Position numbers and translations under genes: made by a program
The notes under the pieces: model-generated
The model's input: the letters and a program-made list of their open reading frames with translations, nothing else
Told to the model about the DNA's origin: nothing
Database searches by the model: none
Shown: positions 8,586 to 17,441 of the stretch, piece by piece
Layout of the letters: each line of letters starts with the position of its first letter
How positions within the stretch are numbered: the first letter of the stretch is position 1
NCBI GenBank assembly: GCA_018056165.1
Contig: JAGPGD010000009.1
Span: forward strand, 1-61,813
Length of the DNA: 61,813 bases
Origin: Paludibacteraceae bacterium
GTDB taxonomy: Bacteria > Bacteroidota > Bacteroidia > Bacteroidales > Paludibacteraceae
Reading direction: 5' to 3'

Positions 8586-9923
8586 ATGCCCAATAAAATT
8601 CAATTGATTATCCGTCGTGAATACACAACTCGTGTAATGAAGCGTTCGTTTTTGCTTCTTACTTTTTTAACACCATTACTTTTTGCCGCATTAATCATTG
8701 TTCCATTATGGTTATCTACTTTAAAAACAGAAACAAAAAAACATATCTTGGTGATTGACAGAAGCCATCAATATGAAAAAGCCTTAAAAAATAATGATTC
8801 ATATATTTTCGAGTTTGTAGATAAACCTTTGAACGAAATTCAAAAAAACACAAATAAAAATAAAGAATTAGCAGGTGTATTGGTTATCACAGGTGATTTG
8901 TCCGAAAATTCAAATGCAGCAACGTTTTATTCTGAAAAACAAATCAATTTAGAAACAAAAAACTATATTGCTGAGTTATTAAATGATTATGTAAAAGAGC
9001 AGAAATTAAGAAATTACAATGTTCCTGATTTAGAGAAAATTATTGAAAATACTAATCAAAAAATTGATATTGCTACTGTCCGCTGGAATGAAAAAGGCGA
9101 AGAAAAATTGAGTTCCACAGAATTGACTATTGCCATTGGCATCCTTTCAGCCATGATGGTTTATATATTTATCCTGACTTATGGCTCACAAGTAATGAGT
9201 GGAGTTATTCAAGAAAAAACCAGCCGCATTGTAGAAATTATTATTTCGTCGGTGAAACCTTTTCAGCTTATGATGGGTAAAATCATTGGCATTGCATTAG
9301 TAGGGCTGACACAATTTTTTATCTGGATGATTTTGACACTTGTAATTGTAGGTGTTGCTGGAAGTTTATTTAATACAAATATTGATTTCAATTCACTTAC
9401 GCAAACAAATGAAATAATAAAGAATGAACAGATTGTAAATCAGGCAGTTTCTTCATCAGAAGCTGAAAATGCGATGAATCATTTCCTTGAAATGTTGCAA
9501 GGTATTGATTTTACGCAAATTATCACTCTTTTTATCGTTTATTTTATTGGAGGCTATTTGCTATATGCTTCCCTTTTTGCAGCAGTAGGTTCGGCAGTTG
9601 ACAGTGAAACTGACACACAACAATTTACTTTGCCACTCACATTGCCCATTATTTTTGCTATTTATGCAGCTATTTACAGTACGCAAAATCCTGATGGACC
9701 ACTGGCTTTCTGGTGTTCGCTGATTCCTTTTACTTCGCCAGTCGTGATGATGGTTCGCTTACCTTTCGGAGTAGCGACGTGGGAAATATTGCTGTCACTG
9801 GTCATTTTAATTTTTTCATTTATAGGTACTACCTGGTTAGCAGGAAAAATTTATCGTACCGGCATTTTAATGTACGGTAAAAAAGCTACCTGGAAAGAAT
9901 TATGGAAATGGATGAAATATTAA
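8586..9923 (+). CDS. ABC-2 type exporter permease (NatB-like)
   Basis: The membrane partner of the upstream ATPase, 445 residues. A first membrane helix (about 20-45, FLLLTFLTPLLFAALI) is followed by a large extracytoplasmic region to about 195. Five or so further helices fill the C-terminal half. The sequence VMSGVIQEKTSRIVEIIISS is the conserved cytoplasmic coupling segment of ABC2_membrane_3 proteins. Together with the ATPase it should form a homodimeric exporter. The spacing of 50 nt and same strand support one operon. Confidence 0.9.
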   Translation: MPNKIQLIIRREYTTRVMKRSFLLLTFLTPLLFAALIIVPLWLSTLKTETKKHILVIDRSHQYEKALKNNDSYIFEFVDKPLNEIQKNTNKNKELAGVLVITGDLSENSNAATFYSEKQINLETKNYIAELLNDYVKEQKLRNYNVPDLEKIIENTNQKIDIATVRWNEKGEEKLSSTELTIAIGILSAMMVYIFILTYGSQVMSGVIQEKTSRIVEIIISSVKPFQLMMGKIIGIALVGLTQFFIWMILTLVIVGVAGSLFNTNIDFNSLTQTNEIIKNEQIVNQAVSSSEAENAMNHFLEMLQGIDFTQIITLFIVYFIGGYLLYASLFAAVGSAVDSETDTQQFTLPLTLPIIFAIYAAIYSTQNPDGPLAFWCSLIPFTSPVVMMVRLPFGVATWEILLSLVILIFSFIGTTWLAGKIYRTGILMYGKKATWKELWKWMKY

Positions 9924-10003
9924 TTTTTGATTCGCTTTATAAAAATTGAAAATAGAAAAATCAAATATAAACCTTATTTAATTTCCTTTTAAATGTCAAT
10001 TAA

Positions 10004-10909
10004 ATGATTCCACCATTTTTAAAATCAGGTGATCGACTCCAAATTATTTCTCCAGCTTCTTGCATTGACCAGAGTTACATTGAAGGAGCCAAAAAAGTTT
10101 TATCTTCTTGGGGCTTAGAAGTAGCCGAAGGAAAATTTGCTCGAAATGTTTATGGACGATTTGCCGGAACAAAAGAACAACGCATAAATGATTTGCAGAA
10201 AGCATTAGATGATCCTACACTTAAAGCAATCTTATGCAGTCGTGGTGGTTATGGGCTGGCTCAAATTATCGATAAAATTGATTTCAGCAATTTTATCAAA
10301 TTTCCAAAGTGGCTTATTGGCTTTAGTGACATTAGTATTTTACACGCCGCTATTCAACAATACGGAATTGCTTCTATTCATGGCATAATGGCAAAGCAAC
10401 TCACTGAACTCGAACCTCTTTCAGAGCCAGTTCAGCAATTAAAAAATATTCTTTTTGGAAAATTTCCCATTTATGAAATAGAAGCTCATCCCTTAAATCG
10501 TTTAGGCGAAGCCACAGGCAAACTCATTGGAGGAAATCTTTCGGTATTGATGGGCTTACGAGGAAGCAATTTTGATTATGAATATAACAATGCCATTTTG
10601 TTTATTGAAGATACTAACGAAGAGGCTTATCAAATAGATCGAATGATGCAAAATTTGCGATTGAGTGGCATTTTAAAAAGATTGGCAGGTTTAATAGTTG
10701 GCCAGTTTACGGATTGCCCTGACGATCCGCTTATGATGCAAACCATAGAAGAAATCATTTTTGAAGCAGCAAAAGAATATCACTTCCCTATTTGTTTTAA
10801 TTTTCCAGTCGGACATATAGACAATAATTTACCATTAATAATAGGCACTCCTATTACGTTAAAGATTAACAAAAACAACGTAAAAGTGACTTTTCGGAAT
10901 AAGAATTGA
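10004..10909 (+). CDS. ldcA: LD-carboxypeptidase (S66 family)
   Basis: This serine peptidase removes the terminal D-alanine from tetrapeptides in peptidoglycan recycling. The 301-residue product has the S66 triad in place: Ser in WLIGFSDIS (about residue 107), Glu in LFIEDTNEEAYQIDR (about 203) and His in PVGHIDNN (about 270). No signal peptide is present, which fits a cytosolic recycling enzyme. It is 80 nt downstream of the exporter permease. The downstream gap (10910-11109) holds only a small CGAGGC/GCCTCG hairpin at 10980-10993. Confidence 0.92.
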   Translation: MIPPFLKSGDRLQIISPASCIDQSYIEGAKKVLSSWGLEVAEGKFARNVYGRFAGTKEQRINDLQKALDDPTLKAILCSRGGYGLAQIIDKIDFSNFIKFPKWLIGFSDISILHAAIQQYGIASIHGIMAKQLTELEPLSEPVQQLKNILFGKFPIYEIEAHPLNRLGEATGKLIGGNLSVLMGLRGSNFDYEYNNAILFIEDTNEEAYQIDRMMQNLRLSGILKRLAGLIVGQFTDCPDDPLMMQTIEEIIFEAAKEYHFPICFNFPVGHIDNNLPLIIGTPITLKINKNNVKVTFRNKN

Positions 10910-11109
10910 TTTTTTAAATAGTTAATAATTTTAGGAAGAGGAAATTTTTTAGGATAACATTTTAATCAAAAGAATTTCTCGAGGCTTGCCTCGTGGTTAT
11001 TCATTTTTTCCAGATACTAAAAACAAAAACATTTAGAATGATTTTCAATATTATTTTATAGACTTTTCATTTAAGTCATAATACTTAATTTTTAATGACA
11101 AATTTTGGT

Positions 11110-12837
11110 TCAAAATCCAAAGCTTAAACCCGCTGTAATAGTTGTTTGTTTCCCTTGTAAAAATTTAGGTGTATAAAAATTTAAGGTTTCTTCCGCTGTC
11201 ATTCTTATTTCTCCAAAAGTGACTTCAGAAGTTGCTTCAAAAGCCTGTATATTGCTGTTTTCAATATTTAAAATGGCATAAATATTTGGGAAAATCTCAT
11301 ATTTTACGTCGAATGATAAAGTTTTATTGCTCCAGATTTTATCTTTCATAAATGGTTGACTGATAATATCGCGAACACTTGCTTTCGAACCTTCCCAGAT
11401 TCCATGTCGAATGTAGGTATATTCATTACCATGTTCTGCTTGTGTGTATGATAAATTTATATCCAGCCCACGTAAAGGTTTATATTGCAAGGCAACATAT
11501 ATTTCCTCTGAATTGTCGCCCAGATAATTTCCCAGATTGAAACCGTTTGTTGCCCATGTCAAAGCCGGGATGGAATGTTTATATGTTAGAATAGCATTTT
11601 TGGTGAACTCACCAGTCAACGAAAGATTGTCCAGCGGAAAATTACTGAGACGGAAACCAAGTTTATAAGAAATAGGATTTTTTTCCTTGCTGGAGGGTTT
11701 AATGCGGGAAATGGAGAATTCGTCCACAAAAATGGAAGTAAACAAGTGCAAATGTTGTATGTTTCTTGAACTGATATTAAGAAACAGTTGTGAATTCTGA
11801 TTTTCGGTACCCATAGTCAGCGTATGATCCATCGATTTGTAAAAAGCTAAAGGAATCAGATAAGCGGGCTGTACATTGCTTTCGGCATACACAATGGCAT
11901 TTCCCGCCGACAGATGCAATTGGGGCAAGGGAATAAATGTTATCATGTTGGCAGCCATAAATTTATTGGTGTAACGATACATTTTTTCATTTTGATTGGA
12001 AAGATAATAACGCGTGCTATCAATTACATTGGAAGTCAGCCACCCATGAAAATAATTCATTTCCAGCCATTTTGCCGGTTTCAGGCTCAGCTTCAGCATG
12101 GGAAACGAAGGCGTGCGACCCGCAATAATGTTGGAACCGTGATAGTTGTCGCCCCATTGCACGTGGTCTTTTGTCAGTGCAACACTTCCCCATTCCCACG
12201 CATACGAAATACCGCCACGCATTTCGCTGTAATCGCCACCATTGGCAGTACGTTTGTAGGCTCCGGCCTGATACGGTGTCAGGTAAGTTGATTCGGCAAG
12301 CAATTCTCCCTGTTGCGAAACATCCCGGAGGGAAGCATAGACGGCAAAATGTTTTCCTATCATCGATTGAAGATCTATTCCAAACCAGCGTTGCGTAATT
12401 TTGTCGTTGTTGTTGTAGAGAATATTCATTCCCAAAATGGGCATCACACGTCCACGCAACAGTGAATCGCGGTAGTCAACGGAAGGAGGGAAAACTTCCA
12501 GCTGCCAATTGGTTTGTTCTAAAAGCGGATAATCATATTGCGGAAGGCGATTTTGTTCCAAAGCATAATTTTCCAGAAAAAAATACAGTTCTTTCCGCTG
12601 ACGGCGGTTGAGTTTTGCTTCATTCATTTTTGCCTGTTGCAACAATTGGGCTATAAAAGTTCTTGGATAGGGCTTAACAACCGAGTTGATTTCAATAAGT
12701 TTTTCGTTGGCGAGCTCATCCAGAAAATCGTAAATGCGTGAGTAAGAAATATGTTCGGGAACATCTTGAGCAACAACAAAAAGGATATTGGAAAAGAGCA
12801 GCAGAGCAAAAAGTATTTTTTTTTGATGTTTTTTCAT
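11110..12837 (-). CDS. Wzi-like capsule assembly outer-membrane protein
   Basis: A 575-residue protein with a signal peptide (hydrophobic core ILFALLLFSNILFVVA, cleavage before QDVPEH). A helical N-terminal segment (about 35-110) precedes a long run of amphipathic beta strands ending in the aromatic TAGLSFGF. This matches the Wzi/capsule-assembly family, outer-membrane barrels that hold surface polysaccharide on the cell. The terminal Phe is the usual barrel-assembly signal. It sits at the 3' end of the polysaccharide locus. Part of the gene is richer in GC than its neighbours. Confidence 0.8.
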   Translation of the reverse strand: MKKHQKKILFALLLFSNILFVVAQDVPEHISYSRIYDFLDELANEKLIEINSVVKPYPRTFIAQLLQQAKMNEAKLNRRQRKELYFFLENYALEQNRLPQYDYPLLEQTNWQLEVFPPSVDYRDSLLRGRVMPILGMNILYNNNDKITQRWFGIDLQSMIGKHFAVYASLRDVSQQGELLAESTYLTPYQAGAYKRTANGGDYSEMRGGISYAWEWGSVALTKDHVQWGDNYHGSNIIAGRTPSFPMLKLSLKPAKWLEMNYFHGWLTSNVIDSTRYYLSNQNEKMYRYTNKFMAANMITFIPLPQLHLSAGNAIVYAESNVQPAYLIPLAFYKSMDHTLTMGTENQNSQLFLNISSRNIQHLHLFTSIFVDEFSISRIKPSSKEKNPISYKLGFRLSNFPLDNLSLTGEFTKNAILTYKHSIPALTWATNGFNLGNYLGDNSEEIYVALQYKPLRGLDINLSYTQAEHGNEYTYIRHGIWEGSKASVRDIISQPFMKDKIWSNKTLSFDVKYEIFPNIYAILNIENSNIQAFEATSEVTFGEIRMTAEETLNFYTPKFLQGKQTTITAGLSFGF

Positions 12838-13019
12838 GTTGTAGCCAAATTTTTAAGATTTTTCAAAATTAGTTGAAAATAACGGCAATATGTTGTTATT
12901 AAAAAATTTTTTCGCTAAAGAAGTCTTGAAATTTTTTTTGAAAAAAGTTTGATTTAACCTGTTGCTTATTTTGGTTCCTTATACTTTTGCTTTTTATAAG
13001 TTCTTGGATTCTTGAATTT

Positions 13020-14534
13020 TCAGGCACTTCGTGCATGATGAAACAGAATATTCTTCAAAATGAGAAAGAAATATTTTATATCGGTCAATAAAACGCCATT
13101 TTTTTCGCAGGCCAGTAAATATTTTCGTTCCGATTCTTGAATTTCATCCAACGTGCGAGGCATATCGGCATAGAAAGGAGGTAGCAATCCGGGTCGGTAT
13201 TTCATGCGAAGCTGTTGAATTTCGTCATTGTACAGGTTAAGGTATTGCTGGCTAAGTGGGCGAATGCCAATCAATTTCATTTCACCCCTGAAAATATTGA
13301 TCAGCATGGGCAATTCGTCCAGAAAGTATTTGCGCATGAATTTACCGATGGTGGTTACACGAAAATCTTTGTTGAATTTTCCTCCATCTTGTAAAGAATG
13401 TCGCTGATAAACATATTCCTGAAGATATTCCGAATAGGGATGCATGGTGCGAAATTTATAAACATAGATAACTTTTCCGTTTTTTCCGTAACGTTTCAGT
13501 TTGATCAATGGGCCATAGGCACGATTATATATTAATGGCGTATTTCTTGTTCTTTGGGACCAAATGTATAAAATTCCGTCAATTTTTTGTTCTTTAATTA
13601 CTTCGAAACCATGGCAATAAAGTCTTCCCAAAACTTCGGCTTTGGAAAGAACCCTATTATTACCGCTTTTCAACGAATGGTAGATACGACGCGAGACAAA
13701 AACTTTCGGAATAAATCTATTAAACAGATAATCAAAAGAATAAACCAAATAATTAATTACAGGAGGAAATTTTTTTAAAATTCTTTTTTTTCTTGTACTT
13801 TTTGTTTCAAAACAACAGACGAAATTTCCCTTGTCGGGAAGTTTCTCGTTGATAATTTTTAAAAATGAATTAATTTTTTCGGTGTTGTTCAGTTTTTTCA
13901 AGTAAATAAAAGTTGAAAACTGGTAATGAGGAATCAGTTCCAGATTTTCTAAATCGTTGTTAATAATAACCCGAATGTCATCTCTGGACAGGTCAAAATT
14001 ATGTTTCAAAAACTGAAGAGCATTTTTTCCGGAATACTCATAAATATGGTTGAGCAGTTTATTATAACTTTCTTTATCCAGTTGACCAACAATTTTTTTT
14101 GTGCCCTGGGGCCTTTCTTTGTATTCTGAAATCGAAATGTCAAATCGTGTAGCAAAGCGATAGGAAAAATAAAAAAACAAAAAGAGTATTTCAATGGCGA
14201 AAATTCCAATTGTTACCGCCAAAATAACAAATCCGGAATATTGTTTAAAGAAGTTATGGAGAATAGCGACATACAAAATGAATTGCAAGGTGCCAACTAT
14301 CAGAAGTTTTATTATTGCACGGTTAAAATTTTGTTTGCGTAACGGAATGTAACGTTGAAAAAAATACGAAAAAATGAGCCAGCTTCCTGTGAACAGGAGA
14401 GATGGAATAAAATACTTCTGAAAAGGAACAGGCGTAGTAAGTGGAAACCAGCCATATATAATGAGAAAATTAAGACTGAGCAGTATCAAATCAACCAAAA
14501 CTGAGTTCCATTTTGGCTTGTAAAATGCTTTCAT
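13020..14534 (-). CDS. Polyprenyl-phosphate sugar-1-phosphate transferase (initiating enzyme)
   Basis: A 504-residue membrane enzyme that should load the first sugar phosphate onto undecaprenyl phosphate. Four membrane helices lie in the first 140 residues, then a region with Rossmann-like features, then the bacterial sugar-transferase domain. The catalytic core is visible as VYKFRTMH, followed by TTIGKFMRKYFLDELPMLI and MKLIGIRPLSQQY. The usual final membrane hairpin preceding the core is not obvious. The sequence RYGPLIKLKRYGKNGK replaces the more common RxGxxGK stretch. It is the likely priming step for the locus. Confidence 0.82.
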   Translation of the reverse strand: MKAFYKPKWNSVLVDLILLSLNFLIIYGWFPLTTPVPFQKYFIPSLLFTGSWLIFSYFFQRYIPLRKQNFNRAIIKLLIVGTLQFILYVAILHNFFKQYSGFVILAVTIGIFAIEILFLFFYFSYRFATRFDISISEYKERPQGTKKIVGQLDKESYNKLLNHIYEYSGKNALQFLKHNFDLSRDDIRVIINNDLENLELIPHYQFSTFIYLKKLNNTEKINSFLKIINEKLPDKGNFVCCFETKSTRKKRILKKFPPVINYLVYSFDYLFNRFIPKVFVSRRIYHSLKSGNNRVLSKAEVLGRLYCHGFEVIKEQKIDGILYIWSQRTRNTPLIYNRAYGPLIKLKRYGKNGKVIYVYKFRTMHPYSEYLQEYVYQRHSLQDGGKFNKDFRVTTIGKFMRKYFLDELPMLINIFRGEMKLIGIRPLSQQYLNLYNDEIQQLRMKYRPGLLPPFYADMPRTLDEIQESERKYLLACEKNGVLLTDIKYFFLILKNILFHHARSA

Positions 14535-14580
14535 GTGATGGCAAAAATTTTTTATACCTTACTTGCAAAGAAAAGAATTT

Positions 14581-15366
14581 TTATTCCTTTCTGCAAGCAA
14601 TAAGAAATCTTTTTACAACATTTTTTGCAGATTGTAAACAATATTCCTTTCCCCATTGGTAAAGGGAATTGGTCCAACGCTGAGGGTGGGTGGTAATCAT
14701 TATAGGTTGTTGAATGTCAGTTTGTTTTATCCAATCTGTTAAGTCTGCAGTGGAATGAATTTTTTTATCCATCACAAAATTAGTTTCTGTCTTTTGTATT
14801 TTGTCGCGTCGGTTGAATTTTTCGCCATCCCAGCAGCGCCCCGTGTCTGTAAAATAAATGACAGCTTCCTTTTCCAAAAAATCCAAATAAGGTTCACCGA
14901 TAATTCCCAATTCGCGGTAGGAATATTGTTTCCAAAGTTCTCGGTTGTCAAACCGTGATGTTGGGCTGCCGTGCATGCAAATGGTTCGTACAGGATAAAA
15001 AGTGCGAAAATAGCCGAGATTTTTTTTAAATGATTGTGAAGCTTTTTCCGTATTTCCTTTGCATAATGATAAATCTTCGTAATGATAGCCGATTTCGTGC
15101 CCCAATGAGGCAATTGCTTTGATAATTTCGGGTTGGTTGCTTTGTTCGACGATACGGAAATAATAAGTAGCTCTTATGCCTAATTCAGCTTCCAGTTGGG
15201 CAACACGTAAAGAATTTTTTGGTTTGTCGTCCACATCATGCCGCAGTACTACATAGGCACCTGAAGGTTTGTTTTCGCAAACTTCTTCAAAAGTGTAAAA
15301 TAGCAACTGTTTGGCCTTTAAGGTCTCAAGGAGTTGTTGATAGGCGTAGAGTGTAAAATCTCTCAT
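14581..15366 (-). CDS. Polysaccharide deacetylase-like protein
   Basis: A 261-residue cytosolic protein of the NodB/CE4-like superfamily. The N-terminal VVLRHDVDDKP has the two Asp of motif 1, GHEIGYHYEDL has the metal-binding His pair in a spaced form, and MITTHPQRW gives the last His. These features match the sugar deacetylases often found in O-antigen and capsule loci, which act on cytosolic or lipid-linked sugars. It lies 46 nt upstream of the initiating transferase gene, on the same strand, and probably in the same transcript. Confidence 0.78.
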   Translation of the reverse strand: MRDFTLYAYQQLLETLKAKQLLFYTFEEVCENKPSGAYVVLRHDVDDKPKNSLRVAQLEAELGIRATYYFRIVEQSNQPEIIKAIASLGHEIGYHYEDLSLCKGNTEKASQSFKKNLGYFRTFYPVRTICMHGSPTSRFDNRELWKQYSYRELGIIGEPYLDFLEKEAVIYFTDTGRCWDGEKFNRRDKIQKTETNFVMDKKIHSTADLTDWIKQTDIQQPIMITTHPQRWTNSLYQWGKEYCLQSAKNVVKRFLIACRKE

Positions 15367-15384
15367 TTTTAATTACAAATTTTC

Positions 15385-15715
15385 AATACCGTAATAAGGT
15401 TTGGATCATGTGGACTTTTTGTTGGTTACTAAGGTTTGTTGAAGGATAAGGTTTTGAACTCGTTATTTTTAATTTTACTCTTTTAAAAGTGATTTATTGT
15501 TATTACGTAATTTTTCTTAGTCTTGTTTCTTGTCTGAAGAACCTTATGAAACTTTTAACCTTAGTAACGGAGCAATATCACCCGAAAGATAACCTTATTA
15601 GCTTATTCGACCGTATTGATTGCTCATAATCCATTATTTTTCAATAAGGTAATAAGGTTAAATTGATATAGGTTGAGCATTGGTTACTAAGGTTTCTTAA
15701 ATGATAAGGTTATAT
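15385..15715. repeat. AAGGTT-rich repeat island
   Basis: This gap holds about ten copies of AAGGTT in both orientations. A longer unit, TTGGTTACTAAGGTTT with ATAAGGTT about 10 nt further on, occurs at 15422 and again at 15680. An inverted version runs from about 15538 to 15568 (ACCTTATGAAACTTTTAACC and on into TTAGTAAC). Shorter copies are near 15392, 15590 and 15642. No ORF is present. It may be a decayed repeat family or an array of binding sites in the polysaccharide locus. Confidence 0.65.
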
Positions 15716-15775
15716 AATTCATTTTTTCGTTTCAATTAAAATCTAAAGATTTTATTTTACATTCGGCGTAGTCTG

Positions 15776-15797
15776 GAGCCGTTGCATGCAACGGCTC
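15776..15797. repeat. REP-like 22-nt GC-rich palindrome
   Basis: A perfect palindrome GAGCCGTTGCA/TGCAACGGCTC in a short GC-rich patch (about 15762-15832). Its shape, with TTGCATGCAA at the centre and a flanking CTACC, is like the dispersed REP palindromes seen in Bacteroidota and cyanobacteria. It lies just after the DUF354 gene's 3' end, a usual place for such elements. It could also act as a terminator stem, but no U-tract follows. Confidence 0.65.
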
Positions 15798-15836
15798 TAC
15801 CACCGTCCGATGTTGCGTCTCGCTGCGTCGTTATGG

Positions 15837-16922
15837 TTATTTAAATTTGTATTGATAATCAGGATTTTCCTTCATTATTTTTGCACTTTCGAGATAATTT
15901 TCGATAAACCATACAAAAAAAGCTGTTACATCAATTTTATCTTGTAACATACGTTGTCTTCGAAGTTGCCATTCTTCTTTCAAATTTGGCATGGAGAGTA
16001 ATTCATCAATTTTTTCAAACATGGCTTCCGATTGTTCAGGTAAAAAGCCATAGGTAAGATGATATTTATGTTCTTCCTCTTCGAGTGTGGAAAGGCGTCC
16101 AACAAACGAATTGCATCGAATTGCAGTTGTACCCAGCACTGAGGCTTCTGATGTCATAGTTTGACTATCGCCAATTAGCATAGTAGCATAATAAATAAAA
16201 GAATGAATTTTATCAGGAGAAATAAGCAACTGATATTTTTTAAATTCTTCCTCAATATTTCTTTCTGTGGTTATAAAAACCTTTCCTTTATTCTCCAGCA
16301 TAGCAATCAATTTACGTTTATTTTCAACCGTAAGTCCTTGTATTCCTGTATCATGATGGGCCTTAAAAGCATTGAAACGAAGAATAAAATAAGGTTCATT
16401 TGGTAATAATCCTGCTTCTTTTAAAACAGCAGGGTCAGGTTGAAATCTGTTTGGATGCAGGTAAGCCAATTCATGGTAGCCTGCATATTTAATTGCTTTT
16501 GGTGATTTTCTAAGCACGCAATCAGGACTTAAAATTGTGCTTGCTGCAGGATGAGCATATTTGACAAACAAAGGCTCTGCTTCATCGTCGTCGTCGTCCA
16601 GAATGATAGAAGGCACTTTTTTCAATTTTGTAAGTTGTGCGATGGTTAATGTGGATCCAAAAGCCAAATTTATTTTGTATTTTTTGTAAATTCTCATCAG
16701 CTGAAGATTGTTTTTTAACTGTCCGAAAGTTTTACCCAATAAACTGTCATTTTTTTGTCCAATGTTGAGATATGGGATATGAAAAAGTTCCAACAAACTT
16801 ATGGCGGCAGGAATATCTTTTGTAGTGACGATAACCTGATGACCCTTGTCCATTAGTATTGAATGAACATTTCTGGTTAAATGAACATGGGCAGGATGGG
16901 TTACATCAATCAGTATATTCAT
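15837..16922 (-). CDS. DUF354 glycosyltransferase-like protein
   Basis: A 361-residue protein that begins MNILIDVTHPAHVHLTRNVH, the typical start of DUF354 proteins. The fold is GT-B-like (related to UDP-GlcNAc 2-epimerase), with the donor-side segment MLIGDSQTMTSEASVLGTTAI near residue 255. An acidic run (DDDDDEAE, about 118-125) is unusual. DUF354 members occur in polysaccharide loci next to deacetylases and acetyltransferases, as here. The exact reaction is unknown. The acetyltransferase gene lies 55 nt upstream on the same strand. Confidence 0.8.
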   Translation of the reverse strand: MNILIDVTHPAHVHLTRNVHSILMDKGHQVIVTTKDIPAAISLLELFHIPYLNIGQKNDSLLGKTFGQLKNNLQLMRIYKKYKINLAFGSTLTIAQLTKLKKVPSIILDDDDDEAEPLFVKYAHPAASTILSPDCVLRKSPKAIKYAGYHELAYLHPNRFQPDPAVLKEAGLLPNEPYFILRFNAFKAHHDTGIQGLTVENKRKLIAMLENKGKVFITTERNIEEEFKKYQLLISPDKIHSFIYYATMLIGDSQTMTSEASVLGTTAIRCNSFVGRLSTLEEEEHKYHLTYGFLPEQSEAMFEKIDELLSMPNLKEEWQLRRQRMLQDKIDVTAFFVWFIENYLESAKIMKENPDYQYKFK

Positions 16923-16977
16923 TTATATTTTTTTAATTTTTGTAAAGATACATTTTTTAACAAATTTGCTTAAATTT

Positions 16978-17439
16978 TTAATGCAATACTTCTCCGATTT
17001 TTTTTGCCGGAACGCCTGCAACAATTGTATATGGAGCTACATCTTTTGTAACCACTGCGCCTGCTGCAACAATTGCTCCTTCACCTATCTTAATGCCCTG
17101 TAAAACAATTACACCAGCTCCTAACCAAGCATTTTTTTCAATGATGATTTCTCTATTTTTTTCGGTTAATTGGTTTCTTATTTGCGAAAAATTTGGGTGA
17201 GAAAATAATACCAGCGTACAGCGAGGCCCGATTGATACATTATCTCCAATGATCAATTTGCCTCTATCTCCGGTAAAATTTTGAGTAATAATCAAATCAC
17301 TGGGAAAATAAACATTCTTCCCTACCTGATAACCCAACCATTTTAAAGATTTTCTGCGGATTTTACTGTATGGGAAATGTACACCTAATGAATAGAGAAG
17401 CTTATTTTTTATGCGAACAATCCGTAAATATATATTCAT
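16978..17439 (-). CDS. Hexapeptide-repeat O-acetyltransferase
   Basis: A 153-residue left-handed beta-helix acyltransferase. The ATG at 17439 (MNIYLRIVRIKNK) is preferred over a TTG two codons earlier. Hexapeptide repeats run through NVSIGPRCTLVLFSHP, with the catalytic His in that segment, and end in AWLGAGVIVLQGIKIGEGA and VAAGAVVTKDV. It is close to the WcaF/CatB-type enzymes that acetylate sugars. It starts 2 nt after the stop of the FemAB-like gene, so the two are likely translated together. Confidence 0.87.
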   Translation of the reverse strand: MNIYLRIVRIKNKLLYSLGVHFPYSKIRRKSLKWLGYQVGKNVYFPSDLIITQNFTGDRGKLIIGDNVSIGPRCTLVLFSHPNFSQIRNQLTEKNREIIIEKNAWLGAGVIVLQGIKIGEGAIVAAGAVVTKDVAPYTIVAGVPAKKIGEVLH

Positions 17440-17441
17440 TT

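Noticed and set aside
11914..12398. Plus-strand ORFs opposite the Wzi-like gene
   Set aside because: They are antisense frames of a well-supported barrel protein and have no start signals of their own.
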